Notes: generated by a model from the letters alone, not told the origin. Shown: positions 1 to 8,314, counted from the first letter of the stretch. The stretch is DNA of 36,591 bases from JBBSHS01 sp038232515 (GCA_038232515.1 JBBSHS010000019.1:1-36591), one strand, 5' to 3'. Translations and numbers: made by a program.

Positions 1-297
1 CTTGCCACGACGTGTGTGAACCTCGCCGAGGTCGAGCGCGGACTCCAACAGCGCGAGCGTCGGCGGGCGACCGCGTTCCTCGACGGGCTGCGCTTTCTAT
101 CGACCGACAGGGAGGCGGCCCGACGGGCCGGTCGCTACCAAGCCGACTGGGCCAAGCGCGGGCGGACAATCCACACCGCCGACGCCCTCATCGCCGGCAC
201 CACCCGGTCCCACGGCGCCGTGCTGCTGACTCACAACCTCGACGACTTCCCGATGCGCGACATCCAGGTCGAGCCACCTGAGGTGGGCGATGTGTGA
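1..297 (+). CDS. PIN-domain (VapC-like) toxin, C-terminal part
   Basis: The reading frame is open from base 1 to a TGA at 295-297, so the gene starts outside the window. A GTG at 16 is an internal valine rather than a convincing start, because the preceding codons (LATTC) fit the usual hydrophobic strand before the conserved acidic residue in NLAEVERG. The remaining features fit a PIN ribonuclease: TADALIAGT with the third acidic residue and THNLDDFPM with the last acidic residues near the end. PIN toxins of VapBC systems cleave RNA with Mg2+ held by these acidic residues. The N-terminal aspartate and any partner antitoxin would lie upstream and are not visible. The gene lies about 300 bp left of a tRNA-fragment attachment site, which suggests it belongs to an integrated element. 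The family call is fairly sure; toxin activity is inferred. Confidence 0.75.
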   Translation, partial: LATTCVNLAEVERGLQQRERRRATAFLDGLRFLSTDREAARRAGRYQADWAKRGRTIHTADALIAGTTRSHGAVLLTHNLDDFPMRDIQVEPPEVGDV

Positions 298-603
298 CAC
301 ATGGCCAAGACCGGCGCGACCCTCAGCGCCCGGTGGCCAACCCACGGTCGTCGATGCGTGCTCGAGATCCCGGGCTACGTGCTGGAGACGACGCTGAAGA
401 GTCTCGGGCTCGCCCCGAGTCGTGAGCTTCCAGCCAGGCCGAGCGGGTTGGCTCCGTGAGAACCGTGAGAACCGCCGTGAGAACCATCCGGCGGTAAAAG
501 GTGGTGAGCGCCGGACAACGGTGGTAAGTTGATGGCATGCAAACGCCCAGGTCAGGGGCTAGATTGGTGAGTAGCGGTCAACGCCGGTCAGAGAAGGATA
601 CCC
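298..603. other. Non-coding or degenerate stretch with three GTGAGAACC repeats
   Basis: I see no convincing gene. A 52-codon frame from an ATG at 301 (MAKTGATLS...) stops at 457-459, but it has no clear ribosome site and no recognisable domain, so I leave it as a possible remnant. Three copies of GTGAGAACC occur at 456-464, 465-473 and 477-485. They could be binding sites for a recombinase or replication protein of the element whose edge lies at about 604-660, but that is inference. Confidence 0.4.
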
Positions 604-660
604 AATAGCATCTGACTACGGATCAGAAGGTTGGGGGTTCGAATCCCACCGAGCGCGCCA
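604..660 (+). tRNA. tRNA-Arg(ACG) 3' fragment, probable integration (att) site
   Basis: The sequence carries the 3' two-thirds of a tRNA. The anticodon stem is TCTGA/TCAGA (611-615 and 623-627) around the loop CTACGGA, which gives anticodon ACG at 618-620. A TTCGAAT T-loop follows at 638-644, then the 3' acceptor strand CGAGCGC, discriminator G and an encoded CCA ending at 660. The matching 5' acceptor strand (GCGCTCG) and a D-arm are absent upstream; the sequence departs from a normal tRNA before about 606. An intact tRNA is therefore excluded. Integrative elements that insert into tRNA 3' ends leave such a displaced fragment at the far end, which would place the element to the left of this site and the ancestral chromosome to the right. 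The intact tRNA-Arg is not in the window. Confidence 0.75.
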
Positions 661-1310
661 GATGTTTCCGCAGCTCAGCGGCCTGGCCGAGCATCTGAAG
701 GTCCCGAGCCGAAGGGCGCCATCCCTATACCGTCCCTATGACTGTAGGGATGGACGATCGGTATAGGGATGGGCGGCAGCGGGCGCGTCGGGGTTCAGGG
801 TCGGTTCGGGAGCGGCAGGCGGGGTGTGGGAGGTCCGGGTGGTGGTCGCGAAAGACGAGGTCAGCGACCGTTCTGTCCAACGGTCTTCACCGTGCACGGC
901 GACGCCGAGCTGGCCCAGGCGGCCCGCTGCGAACTGGTTGAGCGGTTCGGCGTCGATCGGAGCACGTTGTACTGCCAAGGAGCGCGTTTGACTGTCGCCG
1001 AGCTCCGCGAGCGGTTGGTCGCTGGCAACCAGCACTGGCGGCCGGCGACCCGATCTCAAACCGCGCCACCGGCATCAGCGTGGGAGCGGCCGAGCGGTGA
1101 GAGCTCCCTGCCGCGAATGCGATGATCCCGGTTTCGAAAAGGAAACCACCGTACGGAACCGGCGATCACCAGCCCCGGTTTCGGCCATGGCTGGGTTGTC
1201 GACGAGACAGGTTGCTCCGCCCGGTAACCGGCAAATCGGGAAGGTGTACCCACCTCATGATGTTCCGCCCTCGGTGGGCGCCGGGGTGTCACCCTACCGG
1301 CGGCTGGTGG
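661..1310. other. Largely gene-free stretch right of the tRNA fragment, with a possible gene remnant
   Basis: There is no gene I can name here. A plus-strand frame at about 880-1040 reads like coding sequence (...LAQAARCELVERFGVD...LTVAELRERLVAG...), but it lacks a credible start and runs into low-quality sequence on both sides, so it may be a decayed gene. The stretch also holds the nested inverted repeat at 720-771 and a perfect 6-bp hairpin, GGTTTC/GAAACC, at 1130-1147. The segment from about 1150 to 1310 shows nothing I can interpret. Confidence 0.4.
720..771. repeat. Nested inverted repeat, 13-bp arms
   Basis: CATCCCTATACCG (720-732) is matched by its exact reverse complement CGGTATAGGGATG (759-771). 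Inside it a second inverted repeat pairs TCCCTA (733-738) with TAGGGA (745-750). The motif CCCTAT/ATAGGG thus appears four times within 52 bp. The structure starts 60 bp after the encoded CCA of the tRNA fragment. It could be a recombinase or regulator binding array, or the terminus of a small element. No coding frame explains it. Confidence 0.75.
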
Positions 1311-1754
1311 TCAGAGATGCCCACCCGTGGTCAGGTCGGTCAAATCCTCCGGGTAGGTGATGTCGATCTCGGTGATCGATCTAGGAAAATCGGCCTTGTT
1401 GTTGGTAAGGAAGCGGTCCGCCCCAGCACCGACGGCAGTGGCGAGGTGAACGGCATCGGCGGCTCGAAGCCCGTACGACGCACCGAGTGCCGTCGCGAGC
1501 TCAGCAGTGGCAAGGTCAACGGGCCGCAGGTCGAGCCGGCTGAGCAGGGCGCCGAGCTCCTCGAGCTCATCGGTCGACTTCTCACGCAACGGCTTGGTCA
1601 ACAACTCGGGCAGGAGCAGAACCGACCCTACGCCGGCGGTGACGGCCGTTCCTTCGACCGGCTCGGCAGGGAACAGCGCGCGGACCAGCTGCCCCAGCTC
1701 GTGTTCGGCAACGGCGGCGTAGATCAGGACGTCGGCGTCAAACGCGTCCACCAT
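1311..1754 (-). CDS. PIN-domain ribonuclease toxin of a VapBC-type system
   Basis: This 147-residue protein has the PIN-domain acidic residues in the expected order: D6 and D8 in FDADVLIYA, E50 in LLLPELL, D100 in LRAADAVHLA, and the closing FLTNNKADF with D122. PIN toxins are Mg2+-dependent endoribonucleases that cut tRNA, rRNA or mRNA when the labile antitoxin is degraded. The length suits the family. The ATG at 1752-1754 lies 9 bp after the stop of the upstream antitoxin gene, so the two form one transcript and are probably translated together. The pair sits near a tRNA-associated attachment site, a common place for such modules. The family call is strong; the target RNA cannot be inferred. 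Confidence 0.9.
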   Translation of the reverse strand: MVDAFDADVLIYAAVAEHELGQLVRALFPAEPVEGTAVTAGVGSVLLLPELLTKPLREKSTDELEELGALLSRLDLRPVDLATAELATALGASYGLRAADAVHLATAVGAGADRFLTNNKADFPRSITEIDITYPEDLTDLTTGGHL

Positions 1755-1763
1755 CGCCCGGTT

Positions 1764-2060
1764 CTAACGACCCGCTCGAGCCGCCCGAACCCCCGCAACC
1801 AACGCCTCGGCGCGTTGGCGGCTAAGGGTCGGCCGGTGTCGGAGGCGTGACCCGCTGGTTCGATCCAGAACCGCTCGCACCGTGGCCGCAGCGGCTAGCG
1901 CCTCATCGGCTCGACGGGAGCGCAGGGCGTCGGGACGAACGACCACGGCCACAGGCTTGCCATGGCGGGTGATCGTGACCTCCTCGCCGGCAAGGACACG
2001 ATCGAGTATCTGGGGCAGAGCAGCCCTCGCCTCGCTTACCGTCATCGTCGCCGTCGACAC
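1764..2060 (-). CDS. Phd/YefM-type antitoxin, partner of the adjacent PIN toxin
   Basis: I place the start at the GTG at 2058-2060, giving 98 residues (VSTATMTVSEAR...). The N-terminal half has the Phd/YefM fold signature: TVSEARAALPQILDRVLAGE, then TITRHGKPVAVVV. In this family that half binds DNA as a dimer and represses the operon, while the flexible basic C-terminus (RLRHRPTLSRQRAEAL...) wraps the toxin. A frame open further upstream to 2096 would add a poorly conserved extension, and an ATG at 2043-2045 is an alternative. A -10-like TACGAT lies 6 bp before the GTG with no Shine-Dalgarno, so the mRNA may be leaderless. It lies 9 bp upstream of the toxin gene. Confidence 0.85.
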   Translation of the reverse strand: MSTATMTVSEARAALPQILDRVLAGEEVTITRHGKPVAVVVRPDALRSRRADEALAAAATVRAVLDRTSGSRLRHRPTLSRQRAEALVAGVRAARAGR

Positions 2061-2095
2061 AGGTGGATCGTACCACTGTGTACAGCGACGTACCA
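2061..2095 (-). promoter_or_regulatory. Promoter and probable autoregulatory operator of the toxin-antitoxin pair
   Basis: Read on the minus strand, TACGAT (2072-2067) is a good actinobacterial -10 box placed so that transcription would begin at or near the GTG start at 2060. The heptamer TGGTACG occurs twice, at 2095-2089 and 2075-2069, exactly 20 bp apart, which is two helical turns. Phd/YefM antitoxins repress their own promoters, so these repeats are plausible half-sites. The spacing and overlap with the -10 are seen; the operator role is inferred. Confidence 0.5.
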
Positions 2096-2801
2096 TCCCC
2101 GTCCCCCGAGGTGGGCCTGCGCCGGACCCCTGGCAATCGGCCTGGGTGGTCCCAGACGACGAGCGATCCCGGAGCGCGACGCGACCCCCGGGCTCAGCTC
2201 CGGGTGCCCTGGAACGCCGGCTCGGTGCCTGCGGTGCGGACGTCGCCGACGGGCATGTCGTGATAGTTGCCGCCGGCCGCTTCGCCGCCTGCCTATGTCA
2301 CAGTGGCCACCCTCTGAGGCAGGCCCAGGAAGCGCAGCACATCGGCCGCGTCTTTGCGCAGCGCCTCGAGGAGTATCTCCTCGAACGGGCAACGATCGCC
2401 CGGGACGGGCGAGCGGCAGGTTGTCGACGCCGTCGCCGCCGCCCGCTCGTGGCTCGCGAGCGAGGGTCCGCCGATGTCCCATGGCCGGTCCCAGGCTCCC
2501 GGACGACGGCGCCCACAGAGAGCTCTTTGCACGACAGCTGGCACCCCTGATTCCACGACGATCATGAGTGCGGGCGCTGGTTGGGCGGGACCGCCACGGG
2601 CTGCGAGGGCGCAACGGAGCATCGGGCGCGTCGGCCCTCGTGTTGCGCGGCCCGACGGCGATCAAACCGCCAAACATACGGTCGGCGGATGAGTCCAGCC
2701 CTGGAGGCTGCCCTTTGTCGGCGGCAGCGCCCGAGCGGGAGCCGCATGGTGGGAGTACCGTCCACGGAGCGGCGCGACGATGCGCTCGGGGGGACGATGC
2801 C
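2096..2801. other. Stretch without a convincing gene
   Basis: Long open frames exist on both strands, but their composition is that of GC-rich non-coding sequence. The only segment that reads like protein is a minus-strand piece ending at about 2293 (...CPFEEILLEALRKDAADVLRFLGLP...). It has no start or upstream homologous sequence that I can see and may be the tail of a decayed gene. The last bases before 2802 carry the ribosome site of the hemerythrin gene. Confidence 0.4.
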
Positions 2802-3377
2802 ATGGACGCCATCACGCTGCTCAAGACGGACCACAAGAGCGTGGAAAAGCTGTTCAAGCAGTTCGAGAAGCTCGGGAAAGGGGCCCATGTCGCCAAGGGC
2901 GAACTCGTGGCACGGATCGTCGAGGCCCTGGCCGTTCACGCCGCCATCGAGGAGCAGGTCTTCTACCCGGCCATACGTGCCGAGGTGCCGGCCGTCGCCG
3001 ACGATGTCCTGGAGAGCCTCGAGGAACACCACATCGTGAAGTGGGTGCTGTCGGAGCTGGACGGCATGGACCCCAAGGCGGAGCGATTTGTGGCCAAGGT
3101 GGCGGTGTTGACGGAAAACGTCCGTCATCACGTGGAAGAAGAGGAGGGCGATCTCTTCCCGCAGGTTCGCAAGGTGCTCGGCCGAAAACGTCTCGCTGAG
3201 CTCGGCGACGCCCTGGAAGCGTCGAAGAAGTCCGCCCCGACCCACCCTCATCCCCGTACGCCCGATACACCCCCCGCCAACGTCGTCGCCGGCACGGTGG
3301 CGGGCGCGCTCGACAAGGCCCGTCAGGCCGGTGAAGCGGCGGTCAAGAAGGTGTCAAGGTCGACAAGGGGTCGATAG
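2802..3377 (+). CDS. Hemerythrin HHE-domain protein
   Basis: This 191-residue protein has a hemerythrin-like cation-binding four-helix bundle at about residues 1-150. The candidate diiron ligands are visible: H11 (LLKTDHKSVEKL), H46 with E50 (AVHAAIEEQVFYP), H76/H77 (LEEHHIVKW) and H110 with E114 (NVRHHVEEEEGDLFP). HHE proteins bind O2, NO or iron and act in oxygen sensing, redox stress or iron storage. The C-terminal 40 residues are Pro/Ala/Lys-rich and probably disordered (AGALDKARQAGEAAVKKV). The ATG at 2802 is chosen because a G-rich ribosome site (GGGGGGAC) sits just upstream and the domain begins right there. The frame stays open further upstream, but that part lacks protein-like composition. 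The 3' end overlaps the convergent membrane-protein gene. Confidence 0.88.
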   Translation: MDAITLLKTDHKSVEKLFKQFEKLGKGAHVAKGELVARIVEALAVHAAIEEQVFYPAIRAEVPAVADDVLESLEEHHIVKWVLSELDGMDPKAERFVAKVAVLTENVRHHVEEEEGDLFPQVRKVLGRKRLAELGDALEASKKSAPTHPHPRTPDTPPANVVAGTVAGALDKARQAGEAAVKKVSRSTRGR

Positions 3378-3780
3378 ACAATCCACCAAGGCAGCTGCGG
3401 GGGGTCAGTCCACAGGCGGGCCGTCGGCACCTTTGGAGCTGACCATCCGCACGGTGCCCTGGCTGTCTCCTCCGACCGGCTTGGCCACCCCCTTCGACGA
3501 TCTGTCCCAGGAACCGGCTCGGCTTTGGAGCTCCACCGAGGTCGAGCATCTTGAGGAACGGTATGGCGGCGATGAACACGCCGAGCGGCGGATCGATGAT
3601 GCCGATGCCGACGGCGAGGCCGATACCTCCGAAGTAGCCGAATGAACGGGGCCAGTCGATCTCCAACGGCCCGATCCGGCTGACCAGACCACCGTCTTCC
3701 GCTTTGGCCTTGGGCCGGCCCCGCTGATCACCACCCCTGGTCTTTGCGGCCGTTGGCCGACCTCCTCTGGGCGTTGTCAC
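3343..3780 (-). CDS. Small glycine-rich membrane protein, probably frameshifted near its end
   Basis: The GTG at 3778-3780 is preceded by AGAAAGGGG 8 bp upstream, a good ribosome site. The protein begins with a Lys/Arg-rich hydrophilic stretch of about 35 residues, then DWPRSFGYFGGIGLAVGIG and IDPPLGVFIAAIPFLKML, which look like one or two membrane segments. After about residue 95 the frame becomes unnatural (GGGQAGRRRQPGH). If one base is removed from the C run at 3488-3492, the product continues as GVAKPVGGDSQGTVRMVSSK and stops at 3405, giving about 125 residues. The gene starts 19 bp after the P-type ATPase stop, so it is the last gene of that operon. I do not recognise the family; an accessory role for the ATPase is only inference from position. 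Confidence 0.6.
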   Translation of the reverse strand: MTTPRGGRPTAAKTRGGDQRGRPKAKAEDGGLVSRIGPLEIDWPRSFGYFGGIGLAVGIGIIDPPLGVFIAAIPFLKMLDLGGAPKPSRFLGQIVEGGGQAGRRRQPGHRADGQLQRCRRPACGLTPRSCLGGLSIDPLSTLTPS

Positions 3781-3799
3781 GATGTCAACCCCTTTCTCT

Positions 3800-6700
3800 T
3801 CAGTCCCACGACGTTGCCCGGGTTCCGGTCGAGGCCAGCTGCACAGGCCCACCATGCCCGACCCGGATGGCCGGAACTTCGCCGATGAGATCGTCAGCTG
3901 CCGGTGACGGGCCAGACGCCGGTGTGGACGGTGGTGCCCCCACGGACGGGGAGCGGAGGATGTCCAGGGCCTTGGGGGCGGCCCATCCGATCGCCGTGGC
4001 GCCGGCGGCTGATCCGGCGGCGGTGGCCCAAGCCAAGGGGCCAAGCGGGGTACAGCCGAAGAACTGACTGACCACCGGGGTCTGGACGATGGCGGCGAGG
4101 AGGGCGGCGGACCCGACCGAGGCAGCCAGGACGGTGGGGTGGGCCCCACCGGAGGTGACGGTCTGGCCGAGCTGAGTGCCGACAAGGGCGACCAGCGCCA
4201 CGGTACCGGCCCGTTTCGGTCCTCCGGTCACCGACGCCAGGCTCCACGCCGCTCCGGCACCAGCGGCGGTGATCACGGCCCGCATCACTATTGCGTGCTG
4301 AAGGGGCGCTCCGAGGGAGCGGTCGGGCCCTTCATCGAGAAGATCCTGATGGTCGCGGCTTCGGGGTGGGCGCACGGCGATGGCCAGGGCGGGTGCCACG
4401 TCGGTGAGGAGGTTGACGAGCAGGAGCTGGCGGACGCCCAGCGGAGTCCGGCCGGTGAGGGCGCTGGCGCCCACGGTGAAGGCGATCTCGCCGAGATTCC
4501 CTCCAAGGAGGATGGCGAGCGCGTCGCGGACCGAACCCCACATGGCCCGGCCTTCGATGATGGCGTCGACGATGGTCTCGACACGATCGTCGGTGATGAC
4601 GACGTCGGCGGCGTTGCGGGCGGCCGGCGTGCTGTGGGCGCCCAAGGCGATCCCGGCGTCGGCCAACCGGATGGCTGCCGCGTCGTTGGCGCCGTCACCC
4701 GTCATGGCCACGGCCCGACCGGTTCGCTGGTAGGCGGTCACGATGCGAACCTTGTCGGCGGGGGCGACCCGGGCGAACACCGATACCTGGTCCACCACCC
4801 CACGAAGCGCGTCGTCGTCCAAGGCTTCAAGTTCAGCGCCCGTCATGATCCGCCGGCCATTGAGGATCCCCAGTTCGGCGGCGATACCCTCGGCGGTGCT
4901 GGGATGGTCGCCGGTGACCATCACGACCTCCACGCCCGCCCTCCGCAGGCTCGAAAGAGCGCCCGATGCGGAGGAGCGAACAGGGTCGGCCAGAGCCAGC
5001 AGCCCGAGGAACTCGAGATCGTCGACCAGACCGTCCTCTACGGTGACTGTGTCAGCGTCGACGTGGCGCTCGGCGACCGCCAGGACCCGCAGACCGCGTC
5101 GGGCCAGGCGATCGACCACGCCAGCCAGCCTGCGCCGCTCCGTGGCTCCCACCGGTCGGGGCCCGGTCCGGCCTAGCCGGGTGGAACATCGGGCCAGGAC
5201 GACCTCGGGGGCGCCTTTCACGGTCAGGACGAGTCCGGCCTCGGCCCGGCCCAGGCTGGCGTGGTAGCCCCGGCTGGGCTCGAACGGCAGGTCGGCCGTC
5301 GCCGTCCAGCCTGGGGCGCCGAGGACCAGGTCCGCTTCCCACGTCCGGGCCGCCTCCACCACCGCCTGGTCGGTCGGATGGGGCAGCGGCTGGCCCCCAA
5401 GTGGCGCCGGGCTGGCTCGGCGGGCGGCGGCGAGGACGCGGCGATGGCGGTCCGACAGGGCAGACGCGTCGGCGTCGGCGTGCCCGTCGAAGATCGAGTG
5501 CAGATGGATTCGGCCCTGCGTCAGGGTCCCGGTCTTGTCGATGCAGAGCACCTCGACACGGCCCAGAGCTTCGAGCGCACCGGGGTCACGGACCAGTGCC
5601 CCCCGAGCCGAAAGGCGGCGGGCGGCCGCAAGCTCGGCCATGGTGGCCAGCACAGGAAGCCCCTCCGGGACGGCGGCCACAGCCAAGCTCACCCCCGCTC
5701 CCAAGCTGTCCGACAAGGGCCGACCCCGCAGGAGACCTGCACCGATGACGCCGGCCCCCCCCAGTGCGGCGAAGGGCAGAGTCAAGGCGCTGAGCCGGGC
5801 CATGCGTTGATCGACTCCCCTGGGGGCCTGCTGACGCTCCTGCCAACGGGCCCCGGCGGCGGCTTGGGTGTCGTCGCCGGTGGCCACCACCACGGCCATG
5901 GCGTCACCGGCCACGATGGTGGTGCCCTCGTACAGCATCGACGTCCGCTCGGCCATGACCGGGGCGAAGCACGGTTGTGGCGACTTGGCCACCGGGAACG
6001 ATTCACCGGTCAGATTGGCCTCGTCGACCTCCAGATTGGCGGCGTCGATGACCCGGGCGTCACCGGGTACGACGGAGCCGGCCTCGACCACAAAAACGCT
6101 CCCGGGGACCAACGAGTCGCTCGGTACCAGGTCGATGGTGCCGTTGTGGACGACCCGGGCCGGGATGGCGCTCCGGTCGGCCAGGGCGGCCACCGATCGT
6201 GCCGCCCGGAACCGTTGGCCGGCGCCGACCAGAGCGCTGAGACCCGTCACAGCCCCGATCAGGGCGGCATCGATGGGAGAGCCGACGGCGGCGGAGAGCG
6301 CAGCCCCGCCGGCCAGGAGCGGAGTCAGGGGGTTGGCTAGTTCGTGGGTGATCGTCTGGGCGAACACGAGCGGGGCCGACAGCGACCGCCTGACCGGCCC
6401 CTGACGCCAGGACGCGGCTTGGGGGCTGAGCCCGTGGCGCGAGCTGCCGAGGCGGTCGAGAACCTCGTCGACATCGAGCTCGTGCCACGGCGGAGGGTCG
6501 CGCAGCTGAGCCCGGGGCTGGCGGGACAGGACGATCGCCGCTCGGGCGCCGTTGGCCTGGGCGGCCAGGGCCGCCAGGTTGACGGTGGTCATGGCCCGTC
6601 GGGCCGCCGCCGGAGCCCCGCTGACCGCCAGTAAAGAGCCGACGGCTGTGCCCGTCAGGGTCAGCGCCGCACTCTGCCGGCTGACCTCGTAGGCAACCGC

Positions 6701-8314
6701 GGTGGCGTCGATCATGAAGACGGCTTGCTCCAGCCCGTGCACCATGACGTGGCCGCCCCACGCCGGAGTGCCGTCGACCGAAACTCCGATCCCGCAGTCG
6801 GCTGCCACCAGGGCTCGGGCATGGTCACCGGCGACGAGCACCACGGCGCAACCGTCAGCCTGCAGATCCCGCACTGACTCGCACAAGGAGCTTCCGCCAT
6901 CGACCAGCAGGTGACCGCCGAGCCGGGTCAAGAGGCTCTGGTCACCGCCGGCTATGGCGATCATGTGGCCGGCTCGGCGGGCCGCTTCGGCCAGCGCCTG
7001 CGAGCCGGCGGTGAGCTCCGGAACGACGGTGAAGACCGCCACCACCCGTGCGTGGTGGGCCAGTCCGAGCACCTCCGGCCCGCTCTGTCGACCCCCCAGC
7101 TTGCGCAGCGCCCGCCGTAGCGCCAGCGGGCGCTCCACGTCGAGGGCCACCAGGGGACCGATCTCCCATTCTCCCCGACGCCGCGCCGCGCCCGGCGCCG
7201 ACGGGTCGAGCAGGGCCCGGATCTGGCGCTGGGTTTCGACGTGGTCAGCGTCCCCCACCAACTCCACGCGGTCCACCTCGACCAAGCCGGAGAACAGCAC
7301 GCCGGCGTCCAGGCAGACCGTGTCGACCCGGTCCAACCGGCGTAGGACCGAGTGGTCGGCCACGATCACGTCACGGCCGGCCAGGGCCCTCCCCAACTGG
7401 GCAGCGAACATTTCCCGGCCCAATCGGGCGCCCTTGGGTATGCCGGCCAGGATCACGGCCGCCGCCCGGCGGGGGTCGCGGGTGGCGGCCAGAGCAACCC
7501 CGAAGCCGGCCAGCGTGGCCAGGGCGGCCCGGTCGGTGTAGGACTCGACCGGACCGGGCGGCAGCGGCGTCGGCCGCGGCTGCCGCCCGACCGGTGTGCC
7601 CCATCGCCCGACCGGTTGGGTCCGGGTATGGACCTCGGCCCGTTCCCAGGCCTGCCGTCGGGTCGCCGCCTCCACGAACAGGCCGGTGCGGTGCACTCCA
7701 TCGACCAGCAAGCCGAGCGGCCCCTGGGCCAGGCCTTGGGCCACGGCGTTGACCGATGCCAGCGTGATGTCCGCCAACGGCGGGCCGAGCAGCTCATCGG
7801 CCACCCGCCGCAGTCGCGGCTCGCTGTCGACGATGGTGACCAGCGAAGCCAGCTCTATGGGGAACGGTGTGAGCCGCACCGCCGCCCCCAGAACGCCGGC
7901 CCCGATCCCGGCCATGTCGGCCACAACCCCGGCCAGCGCCCTCCTGGCCGGTTCTCTGTCTCCGGGATGGTCAGGCCGGTCGAACGAGAACCTCTCGTCA
8001 TGGACCTTCTGCGCCTCCTCGGCGGCCTCCACGATCTCGACCAGGTCCCCCACCCCGACGGCGTCGCCGTCGAAGGCGACCACCACCCGGCCCACCACGG
8101 CGTTGACTTCGGCCCAATGGACTCCTTCCACCCGGCGCAGGGCGTCCTCCACCCGGTGAGCCAATGGAGCCGAACCCTGCCGCGTGGCCGTTTTCAGCTC
8201 GATGTGGGCCCTGTCCTGTCCGGCCCATACCCGGCGATGTCGTCGCCCGGAAGGCCCGAAGCGCCAGATGTGCCGCGTGCGAGCCGGCTCCTCCCTCAAC
8301 CCGATCGTGTTCAC
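3800..8314 (-). CDS. Cation-transporting P-type ATPase, CtpI-like, type II
   Basis: This 1504-residue ATPase pumps a cation across the membrane through a phospho-aspartate cycle. Visible motifs are LTGES at about 768-772 (actuator), PEGLP at 883-887 (ion-binding M4), DKTGTLT with phosphorylated D926, KGAPE (nucleotide binding) and TGDGAND at 1205-1211 (hinge). PEGLP places it with type II pumps (Ca2+, Na+/K+ class), not with the CPx heavy-metal type. It is about 500 residues longer than a standard pump. The N-terminus holds an HMA-like fold (about residues 35-95, HWAEVNAVVGRVVVAFDGD) without a CxxC pair, followed by a degenerate pump-like region. This layout matches mycobacterial CtpI, whose ion is not firmly known. 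The GTG start has no clear ribosome site and could lie further in. The gene lies 36 bp after one small membrane-protein gene and 19 bp before another. Confidence 0.9.
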   Translation of the reverse strand: MNTIGLREEPARTRHIWRFGPSGRRHRRVWAGQDRAHIELKTATRQGSAPLAHRVEDALRRVEGVHWAEVNAVVGRVVVAFDGDAVGVGDLVEIVEAAEEAQKVHDERFSFDRPDHPGDREPARRALAGVVADMAGIGAGVLGAAVRLTPFPIELASLVTIVDSEPRLRRVADELLGPPLADITLASVNAVAQGLAQGPLGLLVDGVHRTGLFVEAATRRQAWERAEVHTRTQPVGRWGTPVGRQPRPTPLPPGPVESYTDRAALATLAGFGVALAATRDPRRAAAVILAGIPKGARLGREMFAAQLGRALAGRDVIVADHSVLRRLDRVDTVCLDAGVLFSGLVEVDRVELVGDADHVETQRQIRALLDPSAPGAARRRGEWEIGPLVALDVERPLALRRALRKLGGRQSGPEVLGLAHHARVVAVFTVVPELTAGSQALAEAARRAGHMIAIAGGDQSLLTRLGGHLLVDGGSSLCESVRDLQADGCAVVLVAGDHARALVAADCGIGVSVDGTPAWGGHVMVHGLEQAVFMIDATAVAYEVSRQSAALTLTGTAVGSLLAVSGAPAAARRAMTTVNLAALAAQANGARAAIVLSRQPRAQLRDPPPWHELDVDEVLDRLGSSRHGLSPQAASWRQGPVRRSLSAPLVFAQTITHELANPLTPLLAGGAALSAAVGSPIDAALIGAVTGLSALVGAGQRFRAARSVAALADRSAIPARVVHNGTIDLVPSDSLVPGSVFVVEAGSVVPGDARVIDAANLEVDEANLTGESFPVAKSPQPCFAPVMAERTSMLYEGTTIVAGDAMAVVVATGDDTQAAAGARWQERQQAPRGVDQRMARLSALTLPFAALGGAGVIGAGLLRGRPLSDSLGAGVSLAVAAVPEGLPVLATMAELAAARRLSARGALVRDPGALEALGRVEVLCIDKTGTLTQGRIHLHSIFDGHADADASALSDRHRRVLAAARRASPAPLGGQPLPHPTDQAVVEAARTWEADLVLGAPGWTATADLPFEPSRGYHASLGRAEAGLVLTVKGAPEVVLARCSTRLGRTGPRPVGATERRRLAGVVDRLARRGLRVLAVAERHVDADTVTVEDGLVDDLEFLGLLALADPVRSSASGALSSLRRAGVEVVMVTGDHPSTAEGIAAELGILNGRRIMTGAELEALDDDALRGVVDQVSVFARVAPADKVRIVTAYQRTGRAVAMTGDGANDAAAIRLADAGIALGAHSTPAARNAADVVITDDRVETIVDAIIEGRAMWGSVRDALAILLGGNLGEIAFTVGASALTGRTPLGVRQLLLVNLLTDVAPALAIAVRPPRSRDHQDLLDEGPDRSLGAPLQHAIVMRAVITAAGAGAAWSLASVTGGPKRAGTVALVALVGTQLGQTVTSGGAHPTVLAASVGSAALLAAIVQTPVVSQFFGCTPLGPLAWATAAGSAAGATAIGWAAPKALDILRSPSVGAPPSTPASGPSPAADDLIGEVPAIRVGHGGPVQLASTGTRATSWD

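Noticed and set aside
604..660. Intact tRNA-Arg gene
   Set aside because: The 5' acceptor strand and D-arm are missing, so it cannot fold as a complete tRNA.
2042..2896. 284-codon minus-strand frame upstream of the antitoxin
   Set aside because: Composition is Arg/Pro-rich with no domain, and it overlaps the start of the clear hemerythrin gene.
3800..8314. CPx-type heavy-metal (copper/zinc) ATPase
   Set aside because: The ion-site motif is PEGLP, not CPC/CPx, and the N-terminal HMA-like fold lacks the CxxC pair.
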